64,000 bases of DNA from Alphaproteobacteria bacterium. Its GTDB lineage: Bacteria > Myxococcota_A > UBA796 > GCA-2862545. Below, in pieces: positions 52,048-60,928 of the stretch. The stretch is taken from positions 101,848 through 165,847 of the forward strand of contig JACKER010000018.1 in NCBI GenBank assembly GCA_020632925.1, in the 5' to 3' direction. The notes beneath the pieces are model-generated. The model was given only the letters and a program-made list of their open reading frames with translations, had not been told where the DNA came from and ran no database searches. The first letter of the stretch is position 1, and every line of letters begins with the position of its first letter. The position numbers and the translations under genes were made by a program.

Positions 52048-53444
52048 GCGCGCGCCTCGCCTGGGCGGGCATCGGTTCGGTGGCGGCGCTCGCGCTCGCG
52101 CTGGCGGGTGCGCTGTGGTGGACCTGGCCCGAGCCTCCCCCGACCGCGCCCGACCCGTTCGTGACCCTGCGGGATCCGGAGCCGCCCCCGCGACCGAAGG
52201 CTCCCGAGGGCGCGCGGAACCTCGTCCTCGTGATCGGGTGCACCGTCCGCGCCGACCAGACCACCCCCTACGGCGGACCACCCACCACGACCCCCGCGCT
52301 GATGGCGATGGCCGAGCGGGGGGCGCGCCTCGGTGATCTCGTCACGGCGGCCCCCTGGACGCGTCCGGCGTCGACGGCGCTCTTGACCGGGCACCACGCG
52401 ATCACCGTGGGCATGGCCGACCCGTCGCCCGTGCAGGACGAGCTGCGCCTCGCCGACGACGTGACGACGCTGGCCGAGCACCTGCGCGACCGCGGCTGGC
52501 ACACGGTCGGCTCGACGACGAACCCGAACCTCAACGAGCTGTACGGGTTCCGGCAAGGCTTCGACACCTGGCGGCAGCTCGCGCGCCTGTGGCGGCAGGA
52601 CGGGACCAAGCAGCCGGGCAGCGACGCCGTCCGAGATGCGCTGGCGCTGCTGGATGCGGATGGCGTGAGCCAGGACCGCCCGTTCTTCCTCTTCCTGGTC
52701 CTGATCGACGCCCACGCGCCGCACGACGCCACCCCGCAGGAGCTGCTCGCCCAGGCGGACGGCGGCGTGCCCGGGCAGGTCGTGGCCTATCGGGCGACCC
52801 TGAGGCGCTTCGACGACGCCGTGGCCCAGCTGGTGGCCGGCCTCGAGCAGCGCGGCTTCGACGCGAGCGACACCGTCGTCGCGGTGGCGAACGACCACGG
52901 CGACGGTCTGGGCTGGCCCCGGGAGGCGGGACGCTCGCACGGCCGCTACCTGTCGCCACCCGCGGTCGGCGGGGTGCTCGTGGTGACGGGGCCGGACATC
53001 CCCGCAGGGACGGTGGTGCCGGGCCTCGCGTCGCAGGTGGACGTGGCGCCGACGTTGGCGTCGCTCGCTGGCGCCCCCGGGATGCCGACCGAGGGGACCG
53101 ACCTGTCGGGCGCGATCCTCGCGGGCACGCCCACGGGGGAGGCGCGGGTGTTCAGCGACACCTGGTTCCAGGACGTCGATCGGGCCGCCGTCTACACACC
53201 GGATCGCGCCTGTCAGCACGACTTCGGCGACCCGGACGCCCCACACTTCCCGACCGCCTGCTTCGATCGGGCGTCCGATCCGGCGTTCGCGCACCCGCTC
53301 CCCGCGGGCGACGCGCTCGAGGAGCTCCTGCAGTGGCGCGCCGAGCGAGCGGGGGTGCCGACGGTGCCCGCCCGCGACGACCCCGAGGTGCGCCGCCAGC
53401 TCCGGGATCTCGGCTACGTCGACCCCGACCCGGACCCCGGATAG
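52044..53444 (+). CDS. Sulfatase/alkaline-phosphatase-superfamily protein, atypical metal site
   Basis: A 466-residue membrane-anchored protein (anchor about 7-27) with a sulfatase-like fold: RNLVLVIGCTVRADQTTPYGG, the nucleophile-region APWTRPASTALLTG (Thr106), DRPFFLFLVLIDAHAPHD and ANDHGDGLGWPREAGRSHG (Asp284, His285). The first metal ligand position, normally Asp (TVDTLRAD), is Cys66 here, and Cys/Ser at the nucleophile site is Thr. It might be an inactive or altered phosphoglycan/ethanolamine-transferase-like relative rather than a sulfatase. It is coupled to the membrane protein by GTGA and precedes an oxidoreductase by ten bases. Confidence 0.78.
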   Translation: MSARLAWAGIGSVAALALALAGALWWTWPEPPPTAPDPFVTLRDPEPPPRPKAPEGARNLVLVIGCTVRADQTTPYGGPPTTTPALMAMAERGARLGDLVTAAPWTRPASTALLTGHHAITVGMADPSPVQDELRLADDVTTLAEHLRDRGWHTVGSTTNPNLNELYGFRQGFDTWRQLARLWRQDGTKQPGSDAVRDALALLDADGVSQDRPFFLFLVLIDAHAPHDATPQELLAQADGGVPGQVVAYRATLRRFDDAVAQLVAGLEQRGFDASDTVVAVANDHGDGLGWPREAGRSHGRYLSPPAVGGVLVVTGPDIPAGTVVPGLASQVDVAPTLASLAGAPGMPTEGTDLSGAILAGTPTGEARVFSDTWFQDVDRAAVYTPDRACQHDFGDPDAPHFPTACFDRASDPAFAHPLPAGDALEELLQWRAERAGVPTVPARDDPEVRRQLRDLGYVDPDPDPG

Positions 53445-53453
53445 GCGCGCACG

Positions 53454-54623
53454 ATGAACCCGGACGTCGTGGTGGTCGGGGCGGGCCTCGCGGGGCTGGC
53501 GACGGCGTGGCACCTCGCCCCGCGGGCGCGGGTGCTCGTGTTGGACCAGGGGGAGCAGGCCGGCGCCGAGGCCTCGGCGCAGAACGCCGGGATGGTGCGT
53601 CGCCTCGGGGAGGACCCGTACGAGCGGGCGCTGGCCGTGCGGACCGCAGCCTGGCTCTCCGATCCGGGCGAGGACTGGGAGGGGAGGGCGCCGTCCCGCG
53701 TCGTGGGCGCGGTGCTCGGCCTGGCGCGCGATCCACAGCACCTGCACGACGGGGTCGCCCACCTGCGGGCGCGTGGGGTGGCGGTGGCGCAGCCCGCCGA
53801 CCCGGTGGGGGTCGCGCCGATCCTCGCGGGCTCCCCCCTGACCGCCGCATGGTGGGTGCCCGACGAGCGCGTCGCCGACGCGTGGAGCCTGATCCAGGGC
53901 TTTCTCGCGGGGCTGCGCCGGCACGGGGGAGCGCTGCGGACGCGCACACGGGTCCTCGGCCTGCGCACCGACGCTGGTCGCGTGACCGGCGTGGACACCG
54001 ACCAGGGGCCGATCGAGGCCGGGCGCGTGCTGCTCGCGGCGGGGGCGTGGAGCGCGGGCCTGGTGGCGCCGCTCGGTCTGCGTCGCCCGCTGATCCCCCT
54101 GCGTCGCACGCTCGTGCAGACCCTGCCGCACCCGGCCTCGCGCCCCGACCATCCCTGGGTGTGGATCGACGACGAGGGGGTGTACGCGCGACCGGAGGGT
54201 GGCGGGTGGCTCGTCAGCGGCTGCGACGAGGCCGTCGATCCGCCGAGCGGCGGGCCCGGGAGCCGAGGACCGTTGGACCCGGCGCTGGCGGCGCTCGCGC
54301 TGGACAAGATCGCTCGCTTCCTCCCGGCCCTCGCGGACGCTCGGGTGGCGGGTGGCTGGTCGGGCCTGCGCACGTTCGCGCCCGATCGTCGGCCCGTGCT
54401 CGGCGAGGATCCCGAGCTCGCGGGCCTGTGGTGGGCGGCGGGGCTCGGCGGCTTCGGCGTGACCTGCGGGTACGCCGTCGGAGAAGTGGTCGCGACCTGG
54501 ATGGACGGCCGCACGGTGGACTGGCTCTCACCGCGAGGCGTGTCGCCGGGACGCGCGTTCCCGACCCGCCTGCTGGTCCGCTCCGGTGGCGTGATCGGCG
54601 AGGGCGAGCTCCACCGGACCTGA
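53454..54623 (+). CDS. FAD-dependent oxidoreductase, D-amino-acid/glycine oxidase (DAO) family
   Basis: A 389-residue protein with the dinucleotide motif VVVGAGLAGLATAWHLA at 6-22 and VLVLDQGEQAGAEASAQNAGMVRR with the FAD-ribose acid. The C-terminal GGWSGLRTFAPDRRPVLGEDPELAGLWWAAGLGGFGVTCGYAVGE matches the DAO substrate/FAD region. It likely oxidises an amino acid or amine; the substrate cannot be read. It lies ten bases after the sulfatase-like gene and ends in a 56-base gap facing the convergent membrane gene. Confidence 0.85.
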   Translation: MNPDVVVVGAGLAGLATAWHLAPRARVLVLDQGEQAGAEASAQNAGMVRRLGEDPYERALAVRTAAWLSDPGEDWEGRAPSRVVGAVLGLARDPQHLHDGVAHLRARGVAVAQPADPVGVAPILAGSPLTAAWWVPDERVADAWSLIQGFLAGLRRHGGALRTRTRVLGLRTDAGRVTGVDTDQGPIEAGRVLLAAGAWSAGLVAPLGLRRPLIPLRRTLVQTLPHPASRPDHPWVWIDDEGVYARPEGGGWLVSGCDEAVDPPSGGPGSRGPLDPALAALALDKIARFLPALADARVAGGWSGLRTFAPDRRPVLGEDPELAGLWWAAGLGGFGVTCGYAVGEVVATWMDGRTVDWLSPRGVSPGRAFPTRLLVRSGGVIGEGELHRT

Positions 54624-54679
54624 TCCAGCAGGTTGCTGATTCTACGGTCGCTCCGGGCGTCCGTCAGGGACCAGCTCAG

Positions 54680-56356
54680 CTAGGGTGCTTCCTCCTCGTC
54701 GTCGCCTTCGTCGGTGGTCGGAGGAGGAGCGGGTGGAGCCCCCGCGCCCGCGGGGATCGGGATCTCCGCGAGCTCGGCGTGGTGACCGTCGACCGCGAGC
54801 AGCCAGGTGCGCGGCCACCCCGGGCGGACGAAGCCGGTGATGGGCAGGCTGCCGTCGGGGTCGACGCTCGGGTGCGGCACGTCGGGCACCAGCTGGTACC
54901 CGTGGAGCGTGAGCCGCCCGTCGTGGATCGAGGCCCGCGTCGTGCGGGCATCCGCCCCGGGCTTGAGGGTGGTGGTCAGACGGAAGCGCACGCCGCGTCC
55001 CTCGGTCAGGCGGTCGCCCCAGATCCGCGCGACGTGGCCCGAGCTGCTGCTCAGCGGCACCGCCAGCATCACCACGCCAGGTCCCTCGATGTCGTCCAGC
55101 ACGGTCTGCATGCGCCGCACGACCCGGTTCCCGGCCAGCGCCGTGGCGTGGGCCTGGAGGTTCGCTCCACCCGCCAGCGAGCCGAAGGGGATGGCCGCCA
55201 CCAGGAGCGCGACGGCGCCCAGGACGCCGGGGATCGCCCCCCGCCGACGCTCCGTCCAGGCCTCGTGCAGGACGTGCCCCACCAGCAGACCGAGGGGCAG
55301 CAGCACGGCGTGCGACTGGCGCCAGAACCACGTCTCGGAGAGGACGACGATCGCCGTCGAGCCTGCCGCCCAGGTCAGGTACAGCAGCGGCCAGCGCTTG
55401 GCCGGATCCCGCCACCGGGCCAGGGGGCGGATCAGGCCCACCCACCCGAGCCACACGCACAGCGCGATCACCAGCGCGTCCCGCAGCGGCCCGAGCGGAA
55501 GCAGCGGGCCGGCGCCCTCCACGCCTTGCGGGACGAGGGTGTACTCCACCGATGCGACCAGGATGTCCCACGGGTGCCACTCGGTCCGCTGGGTCCACTT
55601 CGGCGCCCCGTCGACGAGGATGGCGAAGAACCGCTTCTGGTACCCGCCGCCCCAGACACCCAGGACCGCGTGTCGCGCCAACACCGCACCTGCGCCCACG
55701 GCGACGGTCGGGGTCAGCCCGAGCAGCGCCCGCCCACGGTTCAGGGGCGAAGGCGCGATCAGGCCCGCCAACAGCATCACGGGGCCGATCGCGTAGGCCA
55801 CCTCGTTCGAGAGCACGGCGACGCCGAACAGGCCTGCGACCAGCAGCGACCAGCCCGTGGCGGCGCGGACCCGGTCCGTCGCCAGCATCCGCGCGTGCGC
55901 CACCGCCGCCCACAGCCCGAAGCAGGTGGCGAGCAGGTAGGACCGGCGGGTGGGGTAGGGGACGACCTCCTCGGTCGCGGGGTGGGCGAGGACCAGCAGG
56001 ACGGGCAGCAGCCCGAGCCAGGACCGGTCGCGCGTCCAGCTCCGCCACAGGGCGAGCAGGCCGAGCATGCCCGCCGCGTGCAGCGCGAGATCGGTCAGCC
56101 GGTAGCCCCAGGCCGCGTACCCGGTCGTGAGGTGGTTGAGGACGTAGGACAACGCGGTGACCGGTCGGTAGCCCACGAAGTGCTTCTTGAAGAAGACCCA
56201 GTTCCACCAGTCGACCTGCAGCGAGCCCCGCCCGATCCACTTGGTGCTGTCGGCGCCCCAGGGCAGGACGTTCACGAGCGCGAGCCAGGGCAGCACGCAG
56301 CCCAGCACGATCAGCGCGTGCGGACCCCAGCGTCGGACGCGCTCGCGCCAGGTCAT
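54680..56356 (-). CDS. Polytopic GT-C/PMT-like membrane protein
   Basis: A 558-residue product with about ten membrane segments and a soluble C-terminal domain of about 130 residues ending in an Ala/Pro/Asp/Glu tail. The stretch FVGYRPVTALSYVLNHLTTGYAAWGYRLTDLALHAAGM resembles the family of PMT/TMTC-like proteins that transfer sugars from lipid carriers. It is translationally coupled to the AftB-like gene upstream (ATGA). Role in cell-surface glycan or protein glycosylation is inferred from the setting. Confidence 0.72.
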   Translation of the reverse strand: MTWRERVRRWGPHALIVLGCVLPWLALVNVLPWGADSTKWIGRGSLQVDWWNWVFFKKHFVGYRPVTALSYVLNHLTTGYAAWGYRLTDLALHAAGMLGLLALWRSWTRDRSWLGLLPVLLVLAHPATEEVVPYPTRRSYLLATCFGLWAAVAHARMLATDRVRAATGWSLLVAGLFGVAVLSNEVAYAIGPVMLLAGLIAPSPLNRGRALLGLTPTVAVGAGAVLARHAVLGVWGGGYQKRFFAILVDGAPKWTQRTEWHPWDILVASVEYTLVPQGVEGAGPLLPLGPLRDALVIALCVWLGWVGLIRPLARWRDPAKRWPLLYLTWAAGSTAIVVLSETWFWRQSHAVLLPLGLLVGHVLHEAWTERRRGAIPGVLGAVALLVAAIPFGSLAGGANLQAHATALAGNRVVRRMQTVLDDIEGPGVVMLAVPLSSSSGHVARIWGDRLTEGRGVRFRLTTTLKPGADARTTRASIHDGRLTLHGYQLVPDVPHPSVDPDGSLPITGFVRPGWPRTWLLAVDGHHAELAEIPIPAGAGAPPAPPPTTDEGDDEEEAP

Positions 56357-58122
56357 GGTCGTCCGACCGGGCGCAGCACGCCGCGCTCCTCGGGGAGCAA
56401 CGACACCGTCCCGGGTCCGAGCGTGACCGTCTCGCCGGGTTCGGCCAGCGAGGCCCGCGACCGCCCGTCGTGCTCGACCCGCAGGTGCCAACGCTCCCCC
56501 GACTGCAGCGTGAACGTGCAGGGGGTGTCGCAAGGGAAGCGCACCCCGGCAGGCCGCGCGTCCGTGAGCTTCGTCGGTGGCCCCGCGAGATCCTTGATCC
56601 CCGGGTGGACGTACGGATCGAGGTCCTCGGGGAGGTCTGCGCCGGTCAGCAGCCGACCGATGGCCGCCCAGCGACCGGGCGCGAAGAGGGGCGCGCGCGT
56701 CGCGAGGATCACGTCCCGGTGCAGCGGCACGAGCGCGGGATCCGACGGATCGGCACCGGTGACGACGCCCTCCACGTACCCCTTCGGGATCACGCGCTTG
56801 TGGTGTCCGATGCGCCAGGCGGGGTCGTCGACGGCGGGGAGTCGTGCCAGGAAGGGGTCGGCCAGCCCCAGCTTGTCCACCACGTGGTGGTCGCGTCCGG
56901 CGTACATCCCGTACAGCCCGATGACGGCCTTGGCGGACACCGCACCCGTGGCGGCGCGGCCGTCGGCGACGAAGCTGTGGGTGGGCTCCCAGCCCGCGCC
57001 CGTCGCGAACAGCCCCATCCCGCGCCAGTAGTAGCCTCGTTCGTCCACCACCCCGTCGCTCGCCTCGGCGCGGACGTAGCCCGGACCGGAGCGCAAGGGC
57101 GCCCACGGGGACAGGAGCGACCCCGCCGCCAGCGCCACGCCGCCGGCGAGCAACGGCCAGCTCCCTTCGAGCCGCGAGACCAGCAGCGCGCCCACGAACA
57201 GCGGCGTCACCAGGAAGCGGCCGGCCATGAAGTCCCCGCCGATCGACGTGACGTAGGCGAGCCAGGCGCCGATGCCGGCGACCAGGCCGAGCGCCCGAAC
57301 GTCCCGCAGGCCGATGCCGGCGAGCGCGCCGGCGGCCACACCGATCACCGTCGGCGGGTCGTGCCGTACGTTCCACCACCACCAGCGCAGCCCCTGGGCG
57401 ACCGTCTCCGCGAGCGGCAGTCCCGTGCCGAGCTTGGCGTGCGCGGTGTTGGGCCACGGATCTCCGTAGTAGACGAGCGCCACCAGGTGCCAGGCGACCA
57501 GGGGCGCCCACGCGAGCTGCGCCAGCGCCACCGACCGCCACTCCCCGGCGCGCCCCCGCCTCACGAGGATCAGGAGCAGCGCCGGCAGGACGAGGAGCTG
57601 CGCGTCCAGGCGCGTGGCGCCGAGCAGGGCGGTGAGGAGCACCAGGACCGCCGGACGCGGCGCGACGCGGAACGCCTCGCCGGCGAACGCCGCCAGGAGC
57701 AGGCACAGCAGCGGGTTCTCGAGCCCACTGGTGGCGAAGTCCACCCAGGCCTTGCTCGCCAGCAGCATCGCGAGCGCCGCCACGAGCCCCGCGCTGCCCA
57801 CCCGACGGTGGCACATGGTCAGCACGGCGGCCGCCGAGAACGTCGCCCCCACGGCCATCGTCGTCACCCACGCCTCGCGGGTGACGGCGTACGCGGCCGC
57901 CAGGATCAGCATCCAGAGGGGATGGGTGTACGCCTGCACGCGCTCGAGCGCATTGAAGCGCGCTCCCTGGCCGGCCACGAGGTGGTCGACCGTGCGCAGG
58001 GTGATGTACGCGTCGTCGCTGACCCACGCGCACCGCACGACGACCACCGCCAACAGGGCCAGCAGGACCAGGGTCAGGACGGCGCCGAGTCGGGGGAATC
58101 GTGCGTGCTGGTCGTCGGGCAC
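56353..58122 (-). CDS. AftB/ZomB-like GT-C membrane glycosyltransferase
   Basis: A 589-residue product with about ten membrane segments in the first 340 residues. The first loop shows VSDDAYITLRTVDHLVAGQGARFNALERVQAYTHPLW (about 34-70), with the Asp-Asp pair and the THPLW motif of AftB-type (mycobacterial arabinofuranosyltransferase) and ZomB-like proteins, which use polyprenyl-phosphate sugars at the outer membrane-facing side. A large soluble C-terminal domain follows. It is coupled to the GT-C-like gene downstream. The actual sugar is unknown. Confidence 0.8.
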   Translation of the reverse strand: MPDDQHARFPRLGAVLTLVLLALLAVVVVRCAWVSDDAYITLRTVDHLVAGQGARFNALERVQAYTHPLWMLILAAAYAVTREAWVTTMAVGATFSAAAVLTMCHRRVGSAGLVAALAMLLASKAWVDFATSGLENPLLCLLLAAFAGEAFRVAPRPAVLVLLTALLGATRLDAQLLVLPALLLILVRRGRAGEWRSVALAQLAWAPLVAWHLVALVYYGDPWPNTAHAKLGTGLPLAETVAQGLRWWWWNVRHDPPTVIGVAAGALAGIGLRDVRALGLVAGIGAWLAYVTSIGGDFMAGRFLVTPLFVGALLVSRLEGSWPLLAGGVALAAGSLLSPWAPLRSGPGYVRAEASDGVVDERGYYWRGMGLFATGAGWEPTHSFVADGRAATGAVSAKAVIGLYGMYAGRDHHVVDKLGLADPFLARLPAVDDPAWRIGHHKRVIPKGYVEGVVTGADPSDPALVPLHRDVILATRAPLFAPGRWAAIGRLLTGADLPEDLDPYVHPGIKDLAGPPTKLTDARPAGVRFPCDTPCTFTLQSGERWHLRVEHDGRSRASLAEPGETVTLGPGTVSLLPEERGVLRPVGRP

Positions 58123-58143
58123 GCCTCTGGATAGCCCGGTTGG

Positions 58144-59562
58144 ATGCGACGAGGAACGGCGGCCCTGATCGCGTCATGGATCTGGCTGGCCTGGCACACC
58201 GCGCAGCTGGACGGCTGGACGGTGGACGACGCGTACATCACGTACCGATACGCCGACAACGTCGTGGCGGGGTACGGCGCGGTGTACAACCCGGGCGAGG
58301 CCGTCGAGGGGTACACCTCCCCGCTGTGGCTGCTCCTGCTCTCCGCCGGGCACGCTGCGGGCGCCGACCTCGAGGTGCTGGGACGCTGGGCGGGGCTGGT
58401 CCTCGGTGCGGCGACCCCCGCGATCTTCCTGCTCGCGCCGCGCCTCCTCGGGCTGTCGGGGGCGGGGACGGCGGCTGCGGTGCTCCTGGTGGGCACCTCG
58501 CCGATCCTGTCGGCCTGGGCGGGCGGAGGCCTCGAGGTCCCGCTGGGCACCGCGTTGGTGGCGGTGAGCTGGCTGCTGGCCGCGCGCGATCGCGACGATC
58601 CCGGTCACGGCGCCGTCCTCGGTGGGTTGGGTGCCGCGCTGGTCCTCACACGGCCCGACCTCGCGCTGATCCCGCTGGTGCAGCTCCTCGAGCTCGCGGT
58701 GCGCAGGCGCTGGCGGGCAGCCGGGGCGCTGGCGGGCGTGGCGGCGGCGGTCCTCGCCCCCCACGAGGCCTGGCGGCTGTGGACGTACCACTGGCCGCTC
58801 CCCAACACCTTCTACGCGAAGGTGGGCGCGCGCACCGAGCAGGTCGGGCGTGGGCTGACCTACCTGTGGGGCATGGGGCTCGCGTGCGCCGCGCCGGTGG
58901 TCCCGTGGCTGGCGGCGGCTCGCCTGGGCCTGCCTCGCTGGTGTTGGGCGCCGATGGCGTGGATGGTCCTGCACGTGGCCTACGTCGTGGCGGTCGGAGG
59001 TGACGGGCTGCCGGCCTGGCGCTTCGGGGCCCCGCTGATTCCCGTCGCGGCGTTGATCGCCGGCGCGGTGGTGGATCGCGGACGCTGGTGGTGGCTGGTG
59101 GCCCTCCCGCTGGCCGCCGCCCAGATGTCGCTGGTACGAACCGACCGTGAGCTGAACCGGATGCCCGAGGATCGGGTGGCCCGCTCCGGCGCGGAGGTGG
59201 GGCGGTGGCTCCGAGAGCACGAGCCACCGGGAACGCTCGTCGCCACGAACGCGGCGGGCGCGGGGCCGTATCACTCGCGGCTGCCGACGCTCGACATGCT
59301 CGGTCTGTGCGACGAACACATCGCGCACGCCCCGATGGCCCCGGGAATCCACAAGGCCGGCCACGAGAAGGCCGACGGCGCCTACGTCCTGGCGCGCCAG
59401 CCGGACCTCGTGCTGTTCGGTGCCTCCCGCGGTCGGGACACCCCGTTCTTCGTGTCCGACAAGGACCTCTGGAAGCAGCCGGGCTTCCAGGAGCAGTACG
59501 TCCTCGAGCGACACACGCTGCCGTCGGGCGCGCCCCTGTTCCTGTTCCGCCGACGTCCTTGA
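58144..59562 (+). CDS. AftB/ZomB-like GT-C membrane glycosyltransferase, second copy
   Basis: A 472-residue product with VDDAYITYRYADNVVAGYGAVYNPGEAVEGYTSPLW at 27-62, clearly related to the divergent neighbour (DDAYIT, AGxGAxxN, YTxPLW). It has about ten membrane segments and a shorter soluble C-terminal domain with RLPTLDMLGLCDEHIAHAP, a conserved stretch in this family. Its ATG is only 21 bases from the neighbour's ATG, so promoters must lie inside the flanking coding regions or the true starts are further in. The two may be ancient duplicates. Confidence 0.8.
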   Translation: MRRGTAALIASWIWLAWHTAQLDGWTVDDAYITYRYADNVVAGYGAVYNPGEAVEGYTSPLWLLLLSAGHAAGADLEVLGRWAGLVLGAATPAIFLLAPRLLGLSGAGTAAAVLLVGTSPILSAWAGGGLEVPLGTALVAVSWLLAARDRDDPGHGAVLGGLGAALVLTRPDLALIPLVQLLELAVRRRWRAAGALAGVAAAVLAPHEAWRLWTYHWPLPNTFYAKVGARTEQVGRGLTYLWGMGLACAAPVVPWLAAARLGLPRWCWAPMAWMVLHVAYVVAVGGDGLPAWRFGAPLIPVAALIAGAVVDRGRWWWLVALPLAAAQMSLVRTDRELNRMPEDRVARSGAEVGRWLREHEPPGTLVATNAAGAGPYHSRLPTLDMLGLCDEHIAHAPMAPGIHKAGHEKADGAYVLARQPDLVLFGASRGRDTPFFVSDKDLWKQPGFQEQYVLERHTLPSGAPLFLFRRRP

Positions 59563-59648
59563 ACGAGAACCGGGAAGTGGCCGGGCGGTGACGGAGCACC
59601 CGGGTCGCGCACTCGTGGGACATCGCATCCGAGCCGCCCGGCCACCTC

Positions 59649-59676
59649 GATGACCCGCGAGGGGCCTCGGGTCATC
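59649..59676. terminator. Perfect nine-base-pair inverted repeat between convergent genes
   Basis: GATGACCCG and CGGGTCATC pair perfectly around a ten-base G-rich loop that can itself pair (CGAGG/CCTCG). It lies between the GT-C gene stop (59562) and the convergent unknown gene, overlapping the latter's stop codon. There is no T run; it could act as a bidirectional, Rho-assisted or pause-type terminator. Confidence 0.45.
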
Positions 59677-60280
59677 CCCCGTCGTCGTCGGAGGGGCCAC
59701 CCTGGGACTGGTGGGGGTCGGTGGGCACGGCGTGCGAGGGCGCCCGGTCCAGCGCGACGGCCACGAGGAGCGCCTCGGTCGCGTCCCTGGGCTGCCAGAC
59801 GTGGGCCGGGTGCTGCGCGATGCCGAAGGCGACCAGGCCGTGGTCCAACATCCAGGGGAGGTCGTCGGGCTCGGCGGCGGCACGGAGGAGCTCGGCGTCG
59901 GTGCGGGAGCGCCCGTCCACCACGATCACGCGCGCGGTCGGCAGCAGCATGGCGGCTGCGGGAGCGCACAGGTCGTACAGATCCCAGAAGGGACGGAGCC
60001 CGTCCTCGTGGACCAGGATGATCTCCACGAGCTGATCGGGATCATCGCCGGGTCGCGCGAGAACGTGCCAGGTCCCCGGCTTCACGGCGGTGCCGTGCCA
60101 GCGGCCGGTGCCGGGGGCGGCCAGGAGCTCCGACGGATCGCCGACGACCAGGGTGGACCCCAGGGACACCGTCCCCAGGGACTCGAGGCCGTCGCGCGTG
60201 ATCCGACGGAGCGCCGTGGTGGCGTCGCTCAGGAGATGAACCCGCGGGTGCGCAGGTACGCGATCACGTCGTCGGCGCAC
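59672..60280 (-). CDS. Uncharacterised soluble protein downstream of cysC
   Basis: A product of up to 202 residues without membrane segments, ending in a hydrophilic Ser/Gln/Asp tail. Core motifs such as LGSTLVVGDPSELLAAPGTGRWHGTAVKPGTWHVLARPGDD and VIVVDGRSRTDAELLRAA suggest a beta-rich fold, but I do not recognise a family. The start is uncertain: GTG at 60280 overlaps cysC by 52 bases; a coupled CTG at about 60232 (CTGA with the cysC stop) is an alternative. Its position suggests co-transcription with cysC. Confidence 0.5.
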   Translation of the reverse strand: MRRRRDRVPAHPRVHLLSDATTALRRITRDGLESLGTVSLGSTLVVGDPSELLAAPGTGRWHGTAVKPGTWHVLARPGDDPDQLVEIILVHEDGLRPFWDLYDLCAPAAAMLLPTARVIVVDGRSRTDAELLRAAAEPDDLPWMLDHGLVAFGIAQHPAHVWQPRDATEALLVAVALDRAPSHAVPTDPHQSQGGPSDDDGG

Positions 60281-60837
60281 TCGTCGATCGAGCGACCAGC
60301 GGTCTGGAGGTTGAGCTCGGCGGCGTCCGGCTCCTCGTAGGGGGCGCTGATGCCGGTGAACTCGGGGATCTGGCCGGCCCGGGCCTTCTTGTACAGGCCC
60401 TTCGGGTCACGCTCCTCGCACACGTCGAGCGGGGTGTTCACGAAGACCTCGACGAAGCGGCCCTCGTCGTTGGCCTTGCGGGCCTGGTCGCGGTCGGCGC
60501 GGTAGGGCGAGATGAACGCGGTGAGGCAGATGGTGCCCGCGTCCGCGAAGAGCTGGGCCACGCACCCGACGCGGCGGATGTTCTCGTTGCGGTCCTGCGG
60601 GGAGAAGCCGAGGTCGCGGTTCAGGCCGTGGCGGACGTTGTCGCCGTCGAGGACGTACGTGTGGACGCCCTCGGCGAGCAGCTTCTGCTCGACCCGGCGG
60701 GACACCGTCGACTTGCCGGAGCCGGAGAGTCCGGTGAACCACACGACACAGCCCTTCTGCCCGAGGATCTCCTCGCGCTCGTCGCGGGTGACCTCGGCGC
60801 CGTGCCAGTGGATGTTCTTGCTCTTGGGCTCGCTCAT
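60229..60837 (-). CDS. cysC: Adenylyl-sulfate (APS) kinase
   Basis: Phosphorylates APS to PAPS, the sulfate donor. The 202-residue product has the P-loop GLSGSGKST at 36-44, LDGDNVRHGLNRDLGFSPQDRNENIRRV, FISPYRADRDQAR (Ser110 in the active-site SPYR) and EVFVNTPLDVCEERDPKGLYKKARAG, the full family signature. AGGAGGA lies eight bases before the ATG at 60837. No cysN/cysD sulfurylase gene is in the window, nor a sulfotransferase. It is divergent from plsX across 91 bases. Confidence 0.95.
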   Translation of the reverse strand: MSEPKSKNIHWHGAEVTRDEREEILGQKGCVVWFTGLSGSGKSTVSRRVEQKLLAEGVHTYVLDGDNVRHGLNRDLGFSPQDRNENIRRVGCVAQLFADAGTICLTAFISPYRADRDQARKANDEGRFVEVFVNTPLDVCEERDPKGLYKKARAGQIPEFTGISAPYEEPDAAELNLQTAGRSIDECADDVIAYLRTRGFIS

Positions 60838-60928
60838 GGGTGCGTCCTCCTGGAAGCGGGGGCTCCTGGTAGCCCGCCGGCTCATGCCGGTCCACCGGCC
60901 GGGGGTTACCCGCGAGCGCGGGGGGCCG

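Noticed and set aside
52589..57031. Plus-strand open frame of about 1,480 codons spanning several genes
   Set aside because: It crosses the sulfatase and oxidoreductase genes in another frame and the GT-C genes antisense; its sequence is Arg/Gly/Pro-rich noise.
60838..60928. CCGGC-TCAT-GCCGG inverted repeat as a terminator or operator
   Set aside because: Only five pairs in a GC-rich region between divergent genes; too short to claim a function.
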